Both the position numbers and the translations under genes were made by a program. From assembly GCA_902702965.1 (NCBI GenBank), contig CACRXP010000047.1, positions 1,427,107 through 1,491,106 on the forward strand: DNA of 64,000 nt, read 5' to 3'. The stretch's first letter is position 1. Every line of letters starts with the position of its first letter. This document shows, in pieces, positions 62,421-64,000 of the stretch. Source of the stretch: Spirometra erinaceieuropaei. Its lineage: Eukaryota > Platyhelminthes > Cestoda > Diphyllobothriidea > Diphyllobothriidae. The notes under the pieces are model-generated. The model made no database searches and was not told where the DNA came from. It saw only the letters and a program-made list of their open reading frames with translations.

Positions 62421-62544
62421 ATTACGGCAACGACGTTCGAACTGCCGCCGCACAACAGAATCGGGCAAACTCTGAAAAGGTATTTTGAGTTGGTCCGCCT
62501 AAAACTGTGCTCGTAAGCCGAACGAAAACTATAAATTCCCCCGA

Positions 62545-62818
62545 ATGAGCACGTTGTGCCTTACGGGCTCTCTCTCGAGCCCAGCCAGCAGCCGCACAGC
62601 GGCGCATGATATAGGCAGAATGGCATTACCGACAAAGACAAGGGAGACTGGAATGGCCATTTCTGGCTTATTAGCCGTCTTCAGCCAGTCATACCCAACC
62701 CCGAAGTGTGGAACACCCGACGTTCGAATTCGCTACCTGTTAGTTACAAGCCCACGCCTCTAACCACTGGGCTACGAGCCCGTTGCCCTGCCGGTTTCGA
62801 TCGGGAATATACAATGGT
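62545..62818 (-). repeat. S1 tRNA-derived SINE, first of a tandem pair
   Basis: Nearly the same as 48135-48440: tail 'cttacgggctctctctcgagcccagccagcagccgc', body 'ggaatggccatttctggcttattagccgtc', head with 'taaccactgggctacgagcccgttgcc'. High similarity between the copies suggests recent activity. Confidence 0.82.
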
Positions 62819-63085
62819 AGGACGCGCTTACCGATCGTTCTTACGGGCTCTCTCTCGAGTCCAACCAGCAGCCGCACAGCGGTGCATGATATAGGCAGAA
62901 TGGCATTACAGACAAAGACTAGGGAGATTATAATAGTCATTTCTGGCCTATTAGTCGTCTTCAGCGAGTCATACCCAACCCCGAGGTATGGAACACCAGG
63001 GGATCGATCCCGCGACCTTTTGGTTAGAAGTCCAAAGCCCTAACCCCTGAGTTGCAGGCACGTTGTGCGGTCGGTTTAGATTGAG
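62819..63085 (-). repeat. S1 tRNA-derived SINE, second of a tandem pair
   Basis: Directly continues the previous copy in the same orientation, joined through 'ttcgatcgggaatatacaatggtag'. It includes the body 'taatagtcatttctggcctattagtcgtc' and a head with 'ggggatcgatcccgcgacc' and 'gtccaaagccctaacccctgagttgcaggcacgttg'. Confidence 0.8.
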
Positions 63086-63403
63086 TATAAACAGTGGTAG
63101 AGGGAGTGGTAGTATTGAATGTTTTGACGCGTATATCAAGGCTAGGCATCAGCATGCCTGCATTATAAACGTTTACTGCTTAAACAGAAGATAGCAGACT
63201 TCCCATATCACCGGAGTATCCTTAGAGGTCTCGTTAGAGAATCTAAATTCCACATAAAAGTCTTCCTAAAGACTGGATTTATTAAGTGAGAAGGTACAAA
63301 TTCAGTTTCCGTGTAGATGCATACCTTGATTAATCTTCGGCAGTAACTAGCAGATGCAAATCTAGCAAGACGGGCGCCTATTTGCCATCTTATGTACGTG
63401 ATC

Positions 63404-63600
63404 GCAACCGACCGGACAACGAGCCTGTGGCTCAGTGGTTAGGGGCGTTGGACTTCTAACCAACAGGTAGCGTGACCAAGCCCCAGGTGTTCCACACTTC
63501 GGGGCTGGGTAAGAGGGACTGACAACGGGTAATAAGCCTAAAATGGCCATTTCGGTCTCCATTGTCTTTGTCGACAAGGCTATTCTACACACGACATCTT
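63404..63600 (+). repeat. S1 tRNA-derived SINE
   Basis: Plus orientation: leader 'gatcgcaaccgaccggacaacg', head with A box (tggctcagtggttagg) and 'ggacttctaaccaac', a mutated B box (gcgtgaccaagcccc), body 'gtgttccacacttcggggctgggtaag' and 'aatggccatttcggtctccattgtctttgtcgac'. It ends there. Confidence 0.78.
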
Positions 63601-64000
63601 CTCATAGCCGAAAAACTGGTGAGCCCCAGTAGAGTCTATTACCTGATTTTCACGTATTTCGTGGAGCAGAGGAGAGTGTCCAGTGTATTGCCCCACTAAT
63701 TTATTTGTGCTAAAAAATGTTTTACGATTAAATAATTTGGAAACCCCAAGCTAATTTGGCTCTTTTAAAACATGCAAATCACTAGCGTGGGAATAAAGAT
63801 CGACTCGGGAGTTTTGCATGACTTCGTAGTTCTTTTTATTGAACAGACAACAGCTACCACTTGTCTAGTCGCGGTTTCGATACTTTCACAAGAATTGACA
63901 ACTCATCGCCAAAAACGCGGCAGTCCAGCTAAGGAGGAATCAGGCCTACGGTTCATCGAACCACAACGTAGTACGGCCTCAAGGCCAGACATTCCGTTAC
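63601..64000. other. No supported feature
   Basis: No frame, repeat or RNA recognised. Confidence 0.5.

Overview
The window is eukaryotic nuclear DNA. Protein-coding sequence is split by spliceosomal introns, and most of the rest is retrotransposons, DNA transposons and SINE-like repeats. Several element types (Penelope-like with GIY-YIG, Merlin, AP-endonuclease LINEs, an RT with zinc-finger-like tail units), together with introns of only 34-50 nt, suggest a flatworm, probably a tapeworm of the diphyllobothriid type. That assignment is inference; no species marker is present.

Region 1 (about 1.9-10.8 kb, minus strand) is the clearest host gene. It is a mitochondrial PPR protein of the LRPPRC type, read from about 10787 leftwards, with nine consecutive exons whose splice sites and phases agree (10787 to 5817) and several further exons resolved less completely. 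One intron is 34 nt.

Region 2 (11-40.9 kb) is a graveyard of non-LTR retrotransposons with nested insertions. There are at least three LINE lineages, called A, B and C here, and two further decayed CR1/Jockey-like copies. The most striking locus is a DNA transposon of about 4.5 kb (15.4-19.97 kb) inside ORF1 of a LINE-A copy. It carries, on the minus strand, a decayed transposase and a second gene with a DUF4806-like domain, and the transposase gene has 37 and 50 nt introns. A LINE-B copy (36.65-40.5 kb) sits inside the endonuclease of a LINE-C copy; its ORF2 would be open over 940 codons but for one TGA. A run of N (31951-32145) lies inside another LINE-A copy.

Region 3 (41-54 kb) holds a decayed reverse transcriptase whose 3' end consists of zinc-finger-like units, a Penelope-like element with a GIY-YIG domain, and repeat families. 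One is an undocumented-looking foldback family (FB1 here) with four copies in the window, one a palindrome of about 1.36 kb whose centre contains an inverted pair of tRNA-derived SINEs. A pair of abutting, loop-less perfect palindromes (33865-33979) is another oddity.

Region 4 (54-64 kb) has two Merlin (IS1595/ISXO2-like) transposase fragments, a long inverted repeat with facing GAA and TTC microsatellites, degenerate telomere-like repeats, a cluster of tRNA-derived SINEs, and the likely first exon of a secreted-protein gene (60180-60273) with a TATA box and a consensus splice donor.

Family names A, B, C, FB1, S1, S2 and R1 are local labels. All homology statements come from reading motifs by eye; no database search was run.
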